DNA of 64,000 bases from Caldimonas thermodepolymerans. GTDB lineage: Bacteria > Pseudomonadota > Gammaproteobacteria > Burkholderiales > Burkholderiaceae_C. Made by a program: the position numbers and the translations under genes. The stretch spans positions 2,666,001 through 2,730,000 of the forward strand of contig NZ_CP064338.1 in assembly GCF_015476235.1 (NCBI RefSeq). Reading direction: 5' to 3'. Under the pieces are notes generated by a model. The model was not told the origin of the DNA. It was given only the letters and a program-made list of their open reading frames with translations, and ran no database searches. Shown here piece by piece: positions 33,334-42,923 of the stretch. Within the stretch, counting starts at the first letter, position 1; each line of letters opens with the position of its first letter.

Positions 33334-34893
33334 CCCGCGGCCATCGTCCATCAGCTGCGCGAACAGGCCGTCGACGCGCCGCTCGACCTCGACATCCATG
33401 CGGATCAGCCGGCCCCATTCGCGGTCCGTTTCGCCCGGCCACTTGTTGGTCGCATCCAGCCCCATCTTGCCACCCAGGCCCGACACGGGCGACGCGAAAT
33501 CGAGGTAGTCGATCGGCGTGTTTTCGACCAGCGTGGTGTCGCGCACCGGATCGACCCGCGTCGTGATGGCCCAGATCACGTCCTGCCAGTCGCGGATGTT
33601 CACGTCGTCGTCGGTCACGACGATGAACTTCGTGTACATGAACTGCCGCAGGAAGCTCCACAGCCCGAACATCAGGCGCTTCGCATGACCGGGGTAGCTC
33701 TTGCGGATGCTGATGATGGCCATGCGGTAGCTGCAGCCCTCGGGCGGCAGGTAGAAGTCCACGATCTCCGGGAACTGCTTCTGCAGGATGGGCACGAACA
33801 CCTCGTTGAGCGCCACGCCCAGCACCGCCGGCTCGTCGGGCGGCTTGCCGGTGTAGGTCGAGTGGTAGACCGGGTCCTGGCGCATCGTGATGCGCTGCAC
33901 CTCGAACACCGGGAACCAGTCCTGCTCGTTGTAGTAGCCGGTGTGGTCGCCGTACGGCCCCTCCAGCGCGTGCAGGTAGCCACCCTTCTCCTTCAGCGGC
34001 ACGCCGTGTTCCGAGGTCCCGGTGTAGCCCGGCGCAGCCGGCACGATGTGGCCCTCGAGCACGATCTCGGCGCTGGCCGGCACCTGCAGCTTGAGCTCGC
34101 CCTCGCCGACGCCCGAGGCCACCACCTCGGTCGGCCCGCCGCGCAGCAGCCCCGCGAACTGGTATTCGGACAATGTGTCCGGCACCGGCGTCACCGCGCC
34201 GAGGATGGTGGCCGGATCGGCGCCCAGCGCCACCGCGACCGGGAACGGCTGCCCCGGGTTGGCCAGCGCGAAGTCGCGGAAGTCCAGCGCCCCGCCGCGG
34301 TGGACCAGCCAGCGCATGATCAGCTGGCGACGACCGATGAGCTGCTGGCGATAGATGCCCAGGTTCTGCCGGCGCCGCGGACGCGCCACGCCCTGCGGCC
34401 CGCGCGTGATCACCAGGCCCCAGGTCACCAGCGGCGCGGCATCCTCCGGCCAGCAGTACTGGATGGGCAGGCGCGTGAGGTCCACGTCGCCGCCTTCCCA
34501 CACCACCTCCTGGCAGGGCGCGCTGCGCCGCTGCACCGGCTTCATGGACCACAGCGCCTTGGCCATCTGCAGCAGCTTGCCGGCGTCCTTCAGGCCGCGG
34601 GGCGGCTCGGGTTCCTTGAGGTTGGCCAGCACCTGGCCGATCCGGCGCAGTTCGGAGACGTCATCGGCCCCCATGCCCAGCGCCACCCGCTGCGGCGTGC
34701 CGAACAGGTTGGCCAGCACCGGGAATTTGTAACCGATTGGCTGCTCGAACCACAGCGCCGGCCCGCCGGCCTTCAGCACGCGGTCAGCGAGCGCTGTCAT
34801 TTCCAGCCGCGTGGAGACTGGTTCGTGCACCCGACTCAGCAGGCCCTGTTGCTCCAGCTGCGCCACGAAGTCACGCAGATCCCGATATTTCAT
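33328..34893 (-). CDS. ubiD: UbiD family decarboxylase
   Basis: A 521-residue prenylated-FMN-dependent decarboxylase, which in this family removes the carboxyl group of 3-polyprenyl-4-hydroxybenzoate in ubiquinone synthesis. [17 protein letters not shown] at the start, [37 protein letters not shown], the FMN-site Glu in [18 protein letters not shown], and the C-terminal [17 protein letters not shown] are present. ATG 34891-34893 is chosen; an upstream TTG is unlikely. It needs UbiX for its cofactor, not encoded here. Confidence 0.93.
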   Translation of the reverse strand: MKYRDLRDFVAQLEQQGLLSRVHEPVSTRLEMTALADRVLKAGGPALWFEQPIGYKFPVLANLFGTPQRVALGMGADDVSELRRIGQVLANLKEPEPPRGLKDAGKLLQMAKALWSMKPVQRRSAPCQEVVWEGGDVDLTRLPIQYCWPEDAAPLVTWGLVITRGPQGVARPRRRQNLGIYRQQLIGRRQLIMRWLVHRGGALDFRDFALANPGQPFPVAVALGADPATILGAVTPVPDTLSEYQFAGLLRGGPTEVVASGVGEGELKLQVPASAEIVLEGHIVPAAPGYTGTSEHGVPLKEKGGYLHALEGPYGDHTGYYNEQDWFPVFEVQRITMRQDPVYHSTYTGKPPDEPAVLGVALNEVFVPILQKQFPEIVDFYLPPEGCSYRMAIISIRKSYPGHAKRLMFGLWSFLRQFMYTKFIVVTDDDVNIRDWQDVIWAITTRVDPVRDTTLVENTPIDYLDFASPVSGLGGKMGLDATNKWPGETDREWGRLIRMDVEVERRVDGLFAQLMDDGRGQ

Positions 34894-34926
34894 TACCAAA
34901 TCTCATTAGGCACAGCATTGAAATGC

Positions 34927-34956
34927 TTGACCGGTTATTTGCCGCATCCCTAGAAT
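34927..34956 (+). promoter_or_regulatory. Sigma-70 promoter for the lytic transglycosylase gene
   Basis: TTGACC at 34927-34932 and TAGAAT at 34951-34956, 18-bp spacer, in the 251-bp gap between ubiD and the transglycosylase gene. The predicted start near 34963 leaves a leader of about 180 nt. Confidence 0.6.
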
Positions 34957-34962
34957 CCGCCA

Positions 34963-35144
34963 GTCCCCTTGCTTAGGGGATTACCCGCACCGGTCATCGG
35001 TGCGACGCTGCCTATCAAAGCCGCAGCCGGCGCGAGCCGCTTGGCTCGACGCCCGCATTCCAAGGACGCGGCGCATTATCGCCGTCGGGCATGAGCCACC
35101 CCACCAGCGCTCAGCATCGAACCCGACGGGAGGAAAGGAGTGAC
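34963..35144 (+). other. Long structured leader of the transglycosylase message
   Basis: Three local hairpins lie between the promoter and the start codon: TCCCCT 34964-34969 with AGGGGA 34975-34980; GCACCG 34987-34992 with CGGTGC 34998-35003; CGAGCC 35033-35038 with GGCTCG 35043-35048. I do not recognise a riboswitch. AAAGGAG lies just before the ATG at 35145. Confidence 0.4.
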
Positions 35145-36059
35145 ATGACAGCGTTCGATGGATGGCGCTCCCTGCAGAGCGCACGCGACGCGGCCATCAA
35201 CTCGGCCTCGGTGTTCATCAAGGACGTCGGCCATGGCCTGCTGGAACTGAGCCACAACGGGCTGGCCTTCGTGGGCTTCCTGGTGCTGGCAGCCGCCGTG
35301 TTCGCCTTCGGCAAGCCCGAGCTGCGCCATGCGCTGGAGGTGCAGGCGCTGGGCTGGCTGCAGGCCCGCCACGAAGCGCGCGTGGCGTCCTCGCCCGACA
35401 GCTTCCTCGCCCACCTGGCCGACCCGAAGGCGATCACCCGCGCCACCGCGGCGGACCCGTCCGAGCTGTCCCAGCAGCAGGCCGCGATCACCCTGTGGCT
35501 GTCGCGCCGCTACCGGGTCGCCCCCGAGCCGCTGGCGCGGCTGGTGAAGGAAGCCTGGCACGTCGGCGAAGGCGCCGGAGTCGACCCGACGCTGATCCTG
35601 GCCATCATGGCGATCGAATCCGGCTTCAACCCGTTCGCGCAGAGCCCGGTCGGCGCGCAGGGGCTGATGCAGGTGATGACCCGCGTGCACAACGACAAGT
35701 ACGAGCCCTTCGGCGGCACCCATGCCGCCTTCGATCCGGTCACCAACCTGCGCGTGGGCGTGAAGGTGCTGCGCGAATGCATCGCGCGCGCCGGCAGCCT
35801 GGAAGGCGGCCTGCGCCACTACGTCGGCGCGGCCAACCTGCCGGACGACGGCGGCTATGCCGCCAAGGTGCTGTCCGAGCAACAGCACCTGCGCAACGTG
35901 GCGGCCGGCCGCCACGTGCCCGTCATGGCGCCGCACACCATCCGCACCGTGCAGTCCAGTCCGGCCACGACCGCGCCGGCCACACCGCCGGCATCGGCCG
36001 AGCCGGCCGACGACAAGCTGACCCGCAGCGCCACGCAACAGGTCGCGCTGGCCGAGTGA
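35145..36059 (+). CDS. Membrane-anchored lytic transglycosylase (SLT domain)
   Basis: A 304-residue protein with one hydrophobic segment at about residues 37-58 as an anchor. The SLT domain (about 125-245) holds the catalytic Glu in IMAIESGFNPFAQSPVGAQG, then LMQVMT and the repeat-like FDPVTNLRVGVKVLRECI. It cuts peptidoglycan to 1,6-anhydro ends in the periplasm. The C-terminal 50 residues are Pro/Ala/Thr-rich and probably disordered. It has its own promoter and a strong terminator. Confidence 0.87.
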   Translation: MTAFDGWRSLQSARDAAINSASVFIKDVGHGLLELSHNGLAFVGFLVLAAAVFAFGKPELRHALEVQALGWLQARHEARVASSPDSFLAHLADPKAITRATAADPSELSQQQAAITLWLSRRYRVAPEPLARLVKEAWHVGEGAGVDPTLILAIMAIESGFNPFAQSPVGAQGLMQVMTRVHNDKYEPFGGTHAAFDPVTNLRVGVKVLRECIARAGSLEGGLRHYVGAANLPDDGGYAAKVLSEQQHLRNVAAGRHVPVMAPHTIRTVQSSPATTAPATPPASAEPADDKLTRSATQQVALAE

Positions 36060-36078
36060 GCCTGGCGCCGACGCCGAC

Positions 36079-36105
36079 AAGGGGTCCCGCGCGGGCCCCT
36101 TTTTT
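36079..36105 (+). terminator. Strong intrinsic terminator after the lytic transglycosylase
   Basis: AAGGGG at 36079-36084 pairs with CCCCTT (36097-36102) around an inner CCCGC/GCGGG stem, and the run of Ts continues to 36105. It separates the transglycosylase unit from the glyA riboswitch. Confidence 0.85.
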
Positions 36106-36122
36106 CGTGATCCAGTACACTT

Positions 36123-36248
36123 CGCCGGTTGCACAACTGGCGATAAGGCCCCGGGACCGCCCCCTTGCGATCCCCGCGCGCCGAAGGTGGTGAACCACCG
36201 GGAAGTGCAGCCGGCGCCTCGCCGTTTCAGCCGTTCGCCTGGGCAGCC
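36123..36248 (+). promoter_or_regulatory. ZTP (pfl) riboswitch upstream of glyA
   Basis: The element has the conserved parts of the ZMP/ZTP class: a 12-bp P1 stem, CGCCGGTTGCAC at 36123-36134 with GTGCAGCCGGCG at 36205-36216 (one G-U); AACTGGCGA at 36135-36143; the hairpin GGTGG-TGAA-CCACC at 36186-36199 followed by GGGAAGTG; and the downstream CCGTTCGCCTGGGCAG at 36231-36246. ZTP builds up when 10-formyl-tetrahydrofolate is short, and this class turns on one-carbon genes such as glyA. The expression platform lies between 36248 and the start at 36336; I could not assign it. Confidence 0.85.
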
Positions 36249-36335
36249 CTCTGTCGATCACGTCCGTTGCCATGCCGTTGGTGCGCGGCAGCTGTCGAGT
36301 AGAGGGACTTCTTGCCACGAAGAGGACTGCCAGTC

Positions 36336-37583
36336 ATGTTTGACCGCTCCGTTTCCACCATTGCCAACGTCGATCCCGAACTCTGGGCTGCCATCCAGAA
36401 GGAAAACCAGCGCCAGGAAGACCACATCGAGCTGATCGCCTCGGAAAACTACGCCTCGCCGGCCGTGATGGCCGCGCAGGGCTCGCAGCTGACCAACAAG
36501 TACGCCGAGGGCTACCCCGGCAAGCGCTACTACGGCGGCTGCGAATACGTCGACATCGTCGAGCAGCTGGCGATCGACCGCGTGAAGGAACTGTTCGGCG
36601 CCGAGCACGCCAACGTCCAGCCCAACTCCGGCTCGCAGGCCAACCAGGGCGTGTTCTTCGGGCTGCTGCAGCCCGGCGACACCATCATGGGCATGAGCCT
36701 GGCCGAAGGCGGTCACCTGACCCACGGCATGCCGCTGAACATGAGCGGCAAGTGGTTCAAGGTCGTCAGCTACGGCCTGAACGAGAAGGAAGAGATCGAC
36801 TACGACGCGATGGAGCGGCTGGCCCACGAGCACAAGCCCAAGCTGATCATCGCCGGCGCCTCGGCCTACAGCCTGCGCATCGACTTCGAACGCTTCGCCA
36901 AGGTGGCGAAGGCGGTCGGCGCCTACTTCATGGTCGACATGGCCCACTACGCCGGCCTGGTCGCCGCGGGCGTCTACCCCAACCCGGTGCCGTTCGCCGA
37001 CGTGGTCACCTCGACCACCCACAAGAGCCTGCGCGGCCCGCGCGGCGGCATCATCCTGATGAAGGACCATGTCGCCAAGCAGATCAACAGCGCGATCTTC
37101 CCGGGCATCCAGGGTGGCCCGCTGATGCACGTGATCGCGGCCAAGGCCGTGGCCTTCAAGGAAGCGCTGTCGCCCGAGTTCAAGGCCTACCAGCAGCAGG
37201 TGGTGAAGAACGCCCAGGCCATGGCCGAGACGCTGATCGCGCGTGGCCTGCGCATCGTCAGCGGCCGCACCGAAAGCCACGTGATGCTGGTCGACCTGCG
37301 TCCCAAGGGCCTGACCGGCAAGGAAGCCGAGGCGGTGCTGGGCCGTGCCCACATCACCTGCAACAAGAACGGCATCCCGAACGACCCGCAGAAGCCGATG
37401 ATCACCAGCGGCATCCGCCTGGGGTCGCCCGCGATGACGACGCGCGGCTTCAAGGAAGCCGAGGCCATCCAGACCGCACACCTGATCGCCGACGTGCTCG
37501 ACAACCCGCACGACGAAGCGACCATCGAGACGGTGCGCGCCAAGGTGGCCGAGCTGACCCGGCGCTTCCCGGTCTACCGCTGA
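36336..37583 (+). CDS. glyA: Serine hydroxymethyltransferase
   Basis: A 415-residue PLP enzyme that converts serine and tetrahydrofolate to glycine and 5,10-methylene-tetrahydrofolate. [35 protein letters not shown], and the PLP lysine Lys230 in [14 protein letters not shown] are present; the C-terminus [17 protein letters not shown] is standard. Start chosen at ATG 36336 with AAGAGGA upstream. It is preceded by a ZTP riboswitch and followed 18 bp later by nrdR. Confidence 0.97.
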   Translation: MFDRSVSTIANVDPELWAAIQKENQRQEDHIELIASENYASPAVMAAQGSQLTNKYAEGYPGKRYYGGCEYVDIVEQLAIDRVKELFGAEHANVQPNSGSQANQGVFFGLLQPGDTIMGMSLAEGGHLTHGMPLNMSGKWFKVVSYGLNEKEEIDYDAMERLAHEHKPKLIIAGASAYSLRIDFERFAKVAKAVGAYFMVDMAHYAGLVAAGVYPNPVPFADVVTSTTHKSLRGPRGGIILMKDHVAKQINSAIFPGIQGGPLMHVIAAKAVAFKEALSPEFKAYQQQVVKNAQAMAETLIARGLRIVSGRTESHVMLVDLRPKGLTGKEAEAVLGRAHITCNKNGIPNDPQKPMITSGIRLGSPAMTTRGFKEAEAIQTAHLIADVLDNPHDEATIETVRAKVAELTRRFPVYR

Positions 37584-37601
37584 GCCCGAGGCCCTCGTCC
37601 C

Positions 37602-38045
37602 ATGCGTTGCCCCTTCTGCGGCCACGAAGAAACCCAGGTCGTCGAGACCCGGGAATCGGACGAGGGCGACGTCATCCGGCGCCGGCGGCGCTGCCTGTCC
37701 TGCGACACCCGCTTCACCACCTACGAGCGGGCCGAGGTGACCATGCCGTCCGTCGTCAAGAAGGACGGCAGCCGCGCCGAGTTCGATCCGGCCAAGATGC
37801 GTGCCTCGATGATGCTGGCGCTGCGCAAGCGACCGGTCAGCCTGGAACAGGTCGACGCGGCCTTGCAGCGCATCGAGCAGAAGCTGCGTTCCAGCGGCAT
37901 GCGCGAAGTGCAGAGCTCGAAGCTGGGCGAGCTCGTGATGCGCGAGCTCAAGAAGCTGGACAAGGTCGCCTACGTGCGCTTTGCGTCGGTCTACCGCAGC
38001 TTCGAGGACGTGGACGAGTTCAGCCGGCTGATCAAGGAGATCTGA
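37602..38045 (+). CDS. nrdR: Transcriptional repressor NrdR
   Basis: A 147-residue protein: an N-terminal zinc ribbon with [11 protein letters not shown] and [13 protein letters not shown] (four Cys), then an ATP-cone domain with [20 protein letters not shown] and [11 protein letters not shown]. It binds ATP or dATP and represses ribonucleotide reductase genes at NrdR boxes. The glyA-nrdR order is common in beta- and gammaproteobacteria. The pair is probably one operon, ended by the hairpin at 38082-38107. Confidence 0.97.
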   Translation: MRCPFCGHEETQVVETRESDEGDVIRRRRRCLSCDTRFTTYERAEVTMPSVVKKDGSRAEFDPAKMRASMMLALRKRPVSLEQVDAALQRIEQKLRSSGMREVQSSKLGELVMRELKKLDKVAYVRFASVYRSFEDVDEFSRLIKEI

Positions 38046-38081
38046 AGCCGCTGGCCGCAGGCCGGCTCGGTGCGGCTGGCA

Positions 38082-38107
38082 GGCACATCGGGACGAACCG
38101 ATGTGCC
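38082..38107. terminator. Bidirectional hairpin between nrdR and pilE
   Basis: GGCACATCGG at 38082-38091 and CCGATGTGCC at 38098-38107 form a perfect 10-bp stem with a 6-nt loop, 36 bp past nrdR and 11 bp past the pilE stop. The genes converge here, so it can serve both. No clear T-tract. Confidence 0.55.
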
Positions 38108-38118
38108 AGGCGGGATCC

Positions 38119-38568
38119 CTACTTCCAGCATTCGGCGACGGGTGCGCCACCGCTGGCCCCGCGCTGGCCGGTGCTGGTCAGCGTCAGGGTGCCGCAACGG
38201 TCATCGGCCATCCCGCCGGTCGGCACCGCCTGCAGGGTGTACGACGTCGCGGTCACGCTGGCCAGGCTGATCGCGTAGCTTTGCGTCCCGTTGGCGGGCG
38301 AGCGGCGCAGCGTCTCGGGCAGCGCCACTTCAGTCCCGTTGCGGGTCTCGTCGTAGCGGTCGTTGGCCGCATAGAAGCGGGCCATGAACTGCGCCGCCTC
38401 GAGCAACGTGGAGCGCGCCTCGGCACGCTGGCCGCGCCGCACGTACTCCCTGTAGTTCGGGTAGGCAATCGTGGCCAGGATACCCAGGATCACCACGACG
38501 ATCATCAGTTCGATCAGCGTGAAGCCCCTGGCCCGACGGATCGCACGCTGCTTTGCGACATCACTCAT
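38119..38568 (-). CDS. pilE: Type IV pilin-like protein PilE
   Basis: A 149-residue pilin-like protein. A short basic leader ends RRARG, then FTLIELMIVVVILGILATIAYPNY starts with the N-methylated Phe and Glu5 (core FTLIELMIVV). The globular part has the C-terminal Cys pair DDRCGTLTL and AECWK. It is a minor pilin or pilus accessory subunit processed by PilD. Start ATG 38568 has GAGAG 5 nt upstream; an in-frame ATG at 38589 overlaps the pilY1 stop by ATGA and would add seven residues. Confidence 0.9.
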   Translation of the reverse strand: MSDVAKQRAIRRARGFTLIELMIVVVILGILATIAYPNYREYVRRGQRAEARSTLLEAAQFMARFYAANDRYDETRNGTEVALPETLRRSPANGTQSYAISLASVTATSYTLQAVPTGGMADDRCGTLTLTSTGQRGASGGAPVAECWK

Positions 38569-38585
38569 AGAAACTCTCGATTCCT

Positions 38586-41500
38586 TCATTCGAACAGCTG
38601 GCGCCACCACCAACGCTGCGGCGGCGGGATCGGGATGCAGGTGGAGATGTTGCCCGCCGACGCGCCCGCCAGCACGGCCTGCTTGGTGCCGGGCGGGCAC
38701 GGCGAAGGATTGTCCCCGCAGTCGCCCGACGGACAGGGGTTGGGACGCTCCCGCAGCACCACGTCGCGGCCGTCCCAGGTGGTCTGCGCGCCCGCGGCGA
38801 CGGTGTCCCGCGAATCGATCACGCCGTCCCCGTTGGTGTCGAAGATCGGGATGGTCGGCATGGCACCGGTCAGCGGGTTGAGGACGAGGTTGTAGCCGAC
38901 CCCGCTGTTGGCATCCTCGCACGGGTTGACCGTGCCCTCGGCCGACGGCGCCATGGTCTCGAACAGCGCATAGCCGAACAGGAACTGCGGCGACAGCAGG
39001 TTGCGCTGGCCGGCCACGATGGTCAACGGCAGGGACCAGCCACGGTGCGTGGTCCAGTCCAGCGGCGTCGTGGTCACCGTGTAGTAGGTCGAATCGCCGG
39101 AACCCGAGATCGTGTCCGCGTCGATGCTGTGGTCGACGATGCTCGAGCGGGTCGTGATCCGTTCGGCGCTGGACCAGACCCAGTTCTCGCCCGACTGCAC
39201 CAGGATCTGCTGGTCCCACAGGCCGTACAGGCTCTGCTGCTGGGCGTTGGTCTGGTCCCCTTCCTCGTAGAGCTTGCCGGTGCCGACCAGCACCATGTAG
39301 CCCCCGCGCGGATGGCTGATCACCTGCGGCGTCGCCATGATCGGCTGGGGCGCACCGCCGGAATCGGTTGCGGTGAACAGCGGGGCGCCGCTGAACGCCA
39401 CCCGCCATTGCGCCGAGGTCGTCGAAGTCAGGTCGAACTTCCAGACGTTGCCCTGCAGGTCGCCCGCGTAGGCACCGATCACCACCTGGTTGGCATCGCG
39501 GATCAGGCGCACGCCGCCCAGGCCGTTGTTGGTCGCGTTGCCGGCCTGGATGCTGCGGATCAGCTCGCCGGTGCGCAGGTTGACGATGAACAGGCGCGCC
39601 AGGCCGCTGGCGCTGTCCGGCCCGTTGCCGAACACCGCGGCCCACTCACCGTTCTTCATGCGGCCGACCTCGATCGGGGCCATCACATGGCCCAGCTCCG
39701 GATCGATGGTGGAGTCGAACTCCCACAGCACGCTGCCGGCGTTCATGCTGGTCGGGTTGGTCACGTCCAGCGCGTAGACCGCCCGCGCGCCCGCACCGGT
39801 GCTGCCGACCAGGACGTTGCGCCAGGAGCCGTTGAGGTAGGCATCGCTCTCGGTCTGCTGGCCATCGACGAAGTAGCGGTGCGTGTACGACGACGATGCG
39901 AGCGACGGCAGCGACGACAGCAGCGCGCGGGGGATGAACGCGAACACTTCCCGCCCGTCGGTGTCGCGGAACCCGTGCAGCATGCCGTCATTGGCACCGA
40001 CGAAGATCACGCCGGTGCGGCTGCGCTTGGCATTGACGAAGGCCCGATAGGACTCACGCCCCGCCGTGCCTTCCGGCAGGTACTGGTACTGCATGTCCAC
40101 CAGCCCGCCCACGTAGGTCGGCTGCGAGTTGACGATGTCGCCCAGCCGGGCCATGCGGCGGCGCAGCGTGATGCCGCCCTGCGTCGTGCCTTCCAGCGAG
40201 GTGTCGCCGCGCAGGTGGTTGACCCAGGCCGCGACCGCGTTCGCCCCCATCTCGGCCTTCATCTCTGTCGACATCGCATCCCAGGTGAAGGCCACCGCCT
40301 TCGCCCCGGTCGTGGCGCGGGTCCCGATGAAGATGTTCCGGCTCGCCGCAGCGGGCAGGCTGCTTTCGGCATCCCAGAGCTTCTCGAGCTGCTGCCCGTT
40401 GGCATCGAGCTCGTAGGCGGTCAGGTTGCCGGTCCAGGATCCGGTGCGGTAGGTCGGCACGTACTTGCGGTTGCCGGCCTGCAGCGTGGCGGCCGCGGCC
40501 GCCACGCCACCCTCGCTGGCCTCGCGCTCGGCGATCTCTTCCAGGATGCTGGTCAGGGCCGAGGCGAACTCCGCCGGATCGCGCGCGCTGAGGTAGCGCC
40601 CGCGGCTGTTGACGGCAGCGTGCCAGAGGTCGTCGACCGTGGTGGCATGGTTGTTCTGCACGGTCGGCCAGTTCAGCGTGCCGGCCTGGATGCGCGCCAG
40701 GTCATCCGGGTAGGCCAGCGTGCCGCCCACGCCCAGGCCGACGGTGAAGTTCACCATGTGCTGCCAGAACGCCGGGTTGCTCGCGTCGGGACGCACGCGG
40801 TTGGCCAGGTTCGGGTTGAGGTCGCGGTTCCAGTAGTACATCGCCAGGTCCGCCAGCGTGCCGCCGCCCGAGGCCTGGTAGGGACGCGAGGGCGTGTACT
40901 GGTAGCTTGCCCCGCCGGGCCCGGTGATCACCGGGCCGTTGGAGTTGTCGAAGTCGCCCTGGCGCGCTGTGTCACGTGCACCGCCGGTTTCGTTGGCGTA
41001 GCCGTCGGTCATCAGGATGTGGTAGGCCTTGCGGCACTCCAGCTGCGCGGACGTGTCGTTGGTGCCCGGCGTGTTGCCCCAGGGGCCGCGCGCATCGGTC
41101 CAGGAGTAGTACTGCCCGACGTCGTCCATGGCACGCTTCAGCGGCGTACCGGAGTCGCTCCAGCCCTGGCCGTGCAGCCAGTTGAAGAACTGCTCGCGGT
41201 CGTTGCCGATGAAGCGCCGCACCCCCCGCTCGATCGTGCCGGTGCTGCGCCCGTCGATGTTGGTCTGATCCTTGTTGATCCGGCCGTAGCCGACCCGCAG
41301 CCCTGAGTCGGGATCCAGCGTCGCGAACGCCTGCGTGCTGGCGCCGATCGCGAGGTACTGGCGCGTCCGGTAGTAGGTGAACCAGTTGGCGAAGTTCTGG
41401 TATTCCTGCTCCTGCGTGCAGGTGGCGACGTTGCCGACCACGGTGCAGTCGGTGCGCCCCGGCCCGCGGGTGAAGGTGGTCGAGTCCATGATGCGGACCC

Positions 41501-42242
41501 GTGTGAAGTTCGCGTGGTTGTTGGGGGCACCGTTCAGCACGTAGTACGTCGCCGGCGCGTACTTCTCCCTCCCCGAGTCCATCGTGTTGCAGGTCCAGCT
41601 GGTGCGGTTGGCGCTGTCGTTCACCGACGTCGGGTTGGCCGTCCGGCTGGTGTTGGAGCGGCACCAGACGACGTTCGAGGGGGCCTCGATCTCGCCGATC
41701 AGGTTGACCGCCAGCCCGTTGTTGATGGCGTTCTCCCGCTCCGTGTCAGTGCCCACCGGGGGACGGTCGGTCGGATAGATCCATGCCGCCGCAGGGTTGG
41801 AGTTCTCGAACTGGGTCCCGTCGGACCGGTACCACGGTTGGTAGCGGATCTCGGGGTTGTAGTAGAGCGTGTTGTACGCGGGGGACCGCATCCGCGCCGA
41901 GATCAGGTCGTTGGTCCGTGTCGGGATGACCTGCGGCTCGTACCTGGTGTTGCCCGACAGCACCCGTGCCCGACGATCCTGGTGATGGAAGGTCATGCGG
42001 TACCTGTTCTCGGTGCTGCTGGGCAACGTCGAGTCGGGCATGGACTGCCACTGCATCGAGCCGGAATCGTCCAGCGTGTAGACCAGGTTGGGATGCGCCG
42101 GGTTGGTGGTACGCGTCAGGAACGGCATCTGGGCGGGCGCCGACCAGGCCGGGACCGCCTGCATGCCGGCCAGCACGGCCGCCAGTACGAATGCGCTGCG
42201 GCGTCGGGCAGCGCGGCGGGCAATGGAAATCGGAGCGTCCAT
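38586..42242 (-). CDS. pilY1: Type IV pilus tip-associated adhesin PilY1
   Basis: A 1218-residue exported protein. A signal peptide (FVLAAVLAGMQAVPAWSA near residues 18-35) is followed by a von Willebrand A-like part with a MIDAS start DDSGSM at 58-63 and HILMTDGYANETGG. The C-terminal half is the PilY1 beta-propeller (VFVGANDGMLHGF-like VGANDGMLHGFRDTDG, then VLWEFDSTIDPELGHV and AAVFGNGPDSASG). Near the end DTNGDGVIDSRD is a calcium loop. It promotes pilus extension and adhesion at the tip. Start ATG 42242 has AAGGA at 8 nt. Confidence 0.93.
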   Translation of the reverse strand: MDAPISIARRAARRRSAFVLAAVLAGMQAVPAWSAPAQMPFLTRTTNPAHPNLVYTLDDSGSMQWQSMPDSTLPSSTENRYRMTFHHQDRRARVLSGNTRYEPQVIPTRTNDLISARMRSPAYNTLYYNPEIRYQPWYRSDGTQFENSNPAAAWIYPTDRPPVGTDTERENAINNGLAVNLIGEIEAPSNVVWCRSNTSRTANPTSVNDSANRTSWTCNTMDSGREKYAPATYYVLNGAPNNHANFTRVRIMDSTTFTRGPGRTDCTVVGNVATCTQEQEYQNFANWFTYYRTRQYLAIGASTQAFATLDPDSGLRVGYGRINKDQTNIDGRSTGTIERGVRRFIGNDREQFFNWLHGQGWSDSGTPLKRAMDDVGQYYSWTDARGPWGNTPGTNDTSAQLECRKAYHILMTDGYANETGGARDTARQGDFDNSNGPVITGPGGASYQYTPSRPYQASGGGTLADLAMYYWNRDLNPNLANRVRPDASNPAFWQHMVNFTVGLGVGGTLAYPDDLARIQAGTLNWPTVQNNHATTVDDLWHAAVNSRGRYLSARDPAEFASALTSILEEIAEREASEGGVAAAAATLQAGNRKYVPTYRTGSWTGNLTAYELDANGQQLEKLWDAESSLPAAASRNIFIGTRATTGAKAVAFTWDAMSTEMKAEMGANAVAAWVNHLRGDTSLEGTTQGGITLRRRMARLGDIVNSQPTYVGGLVDMQYQYLPEGTAGRESYRAFVNAKRSRTGVIFVGANDGMLHGFRDTDGREVFAFIPRALLSSLPSLASSSYTHRYFVDGQQTESDAYLNGSWRNVLVGSTGAGARAVYALDVTNPTSMNAGSVLWEFDSTIDPELGHVMAPIEVGRMKNGEWAAVFGNGPDSASGLARLFIVNLRTGELIRSIQAGNATNNGLGGVRLIRDANQVVIGAYAGDLQGNVWKFDLTSTTSAQWRVAFSGAPLFTATDSGGAPQPIMATPQVISHPRGGYMVLVGTGKLYEEGDQTNAQQQSLYGLWDQQILVQSGENWVWSSAERITTRSSIVDHSIDADTISGSGDSTYYTVTTTPLDWTTHRGWSLPLTIVAGQRNLLSPQFLFGYALFETMAPSAEGTVNPCEDANSGVGYNLVLNPLTGAMPTIPIFDTNGDGVIDSRDTVAAGAQTTWDGRDVVLRERPNPCPSGDCGDNPSPCPPGTKQAVLAGASAGNISTCIPIPPPQRWWWRQLFE

Positions 42243-42306
42243 GTCAGTCATCCTTTGCGTGACCATCGGTCCTGCGATACGGTGGATTTCGTGCATCGCG
42301 CAGTGC

Positions 42307-42909
42307 TCACAGGATCGCGCGCAGCGCCGATTGCACCGTCACCTGTGCGCCCGAGACGGGTCGCCCGTCTCCGTCCCGACGGAAGTCCGGGCTGTAGCCG
42401 CGGGCCGTGATGCGGAAGATGAACACGTACTCTTCGCCATCCTCCAGGCGATCCCTGATGCGCTTGGCGTTCGGCGGCACGTTCTCGGCGGGGAAGGCTT
42501 CCGCATAGCTCATGCGCTTGACCATGCACTGCGGCGTCACGGCATAGTTGATGTTCGAGCCGAGCACGCTGGCCGGCACCGAGTTGGCCGTATCCCAGTT
42601 GCTCTCGGTGCGCCATTCGTCGTCGGTCCCGCCCTCGATGACGGAAATGGCGGCGTAGTTGCCTGCCGCGACCTGGCTCTCGCAGTAGCGCAACGCCAGC
42701 TCCGCGGCCTCCAGGGCCAATGCCTGGGCCCGCATGTTCTGGCTGACCAGGTCACCGAACAGCGAAGTGCGGATCGCCACAGACGAGCTGATGCCGATCA
42801 CGACCAGCAGGATCAGTGCGATCACGAGCACCACGCCGCGGGACTGCGCGCGGCGCGGTCCTCGGTGCCGGCGCCTGGCGCCCCCGGAACTTGCCCTTTG
42901 CATCGTCAT
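42307..42909 (-). CDS. pilX: Minor pilin PilX
   Basis: A 200-residue membrane-anchored protein. A basic leader (GGARRRHRGPRRAQSRG) precedes a hydrophobic helix GVVLVIALILLVVIGISSSV, then the PilX pattern LFGDLVSQNMRAQALALEAAELALRYCES. The C-terminal half is a PilX-type soluble domain. Like other PilX proteins it lacks the Glu5 of major pilins. Start ATG 42909 has AGAGG at 5 nt; an ATG at 42924 overlapping the pilW stop (TGATG) is an alternative. It primes pilus assembly with FimT, PilV, PilW and PilY1. Confidence 0.87.
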   Translation of the reverse strand: MTMQRASSGGARRRHRGPRRAQSRGVVLVIALILLVVIGISSSVAIRTSLFGDLVSQNMRAQALALEAAELALRYCESQVAAGNYAAISVIEGGTDDEWRTESNWDTANSVPASVLGSNINYAVTPQCMVKRMSYAEAFPAENVPPNAKRIRDRLEDGEEYVFIFRITARGYSPDFRRDGDGRPVSGAQVTVQSALRAIL

Positions 42910-42923
42910 GGCGGCCTCTGTCA

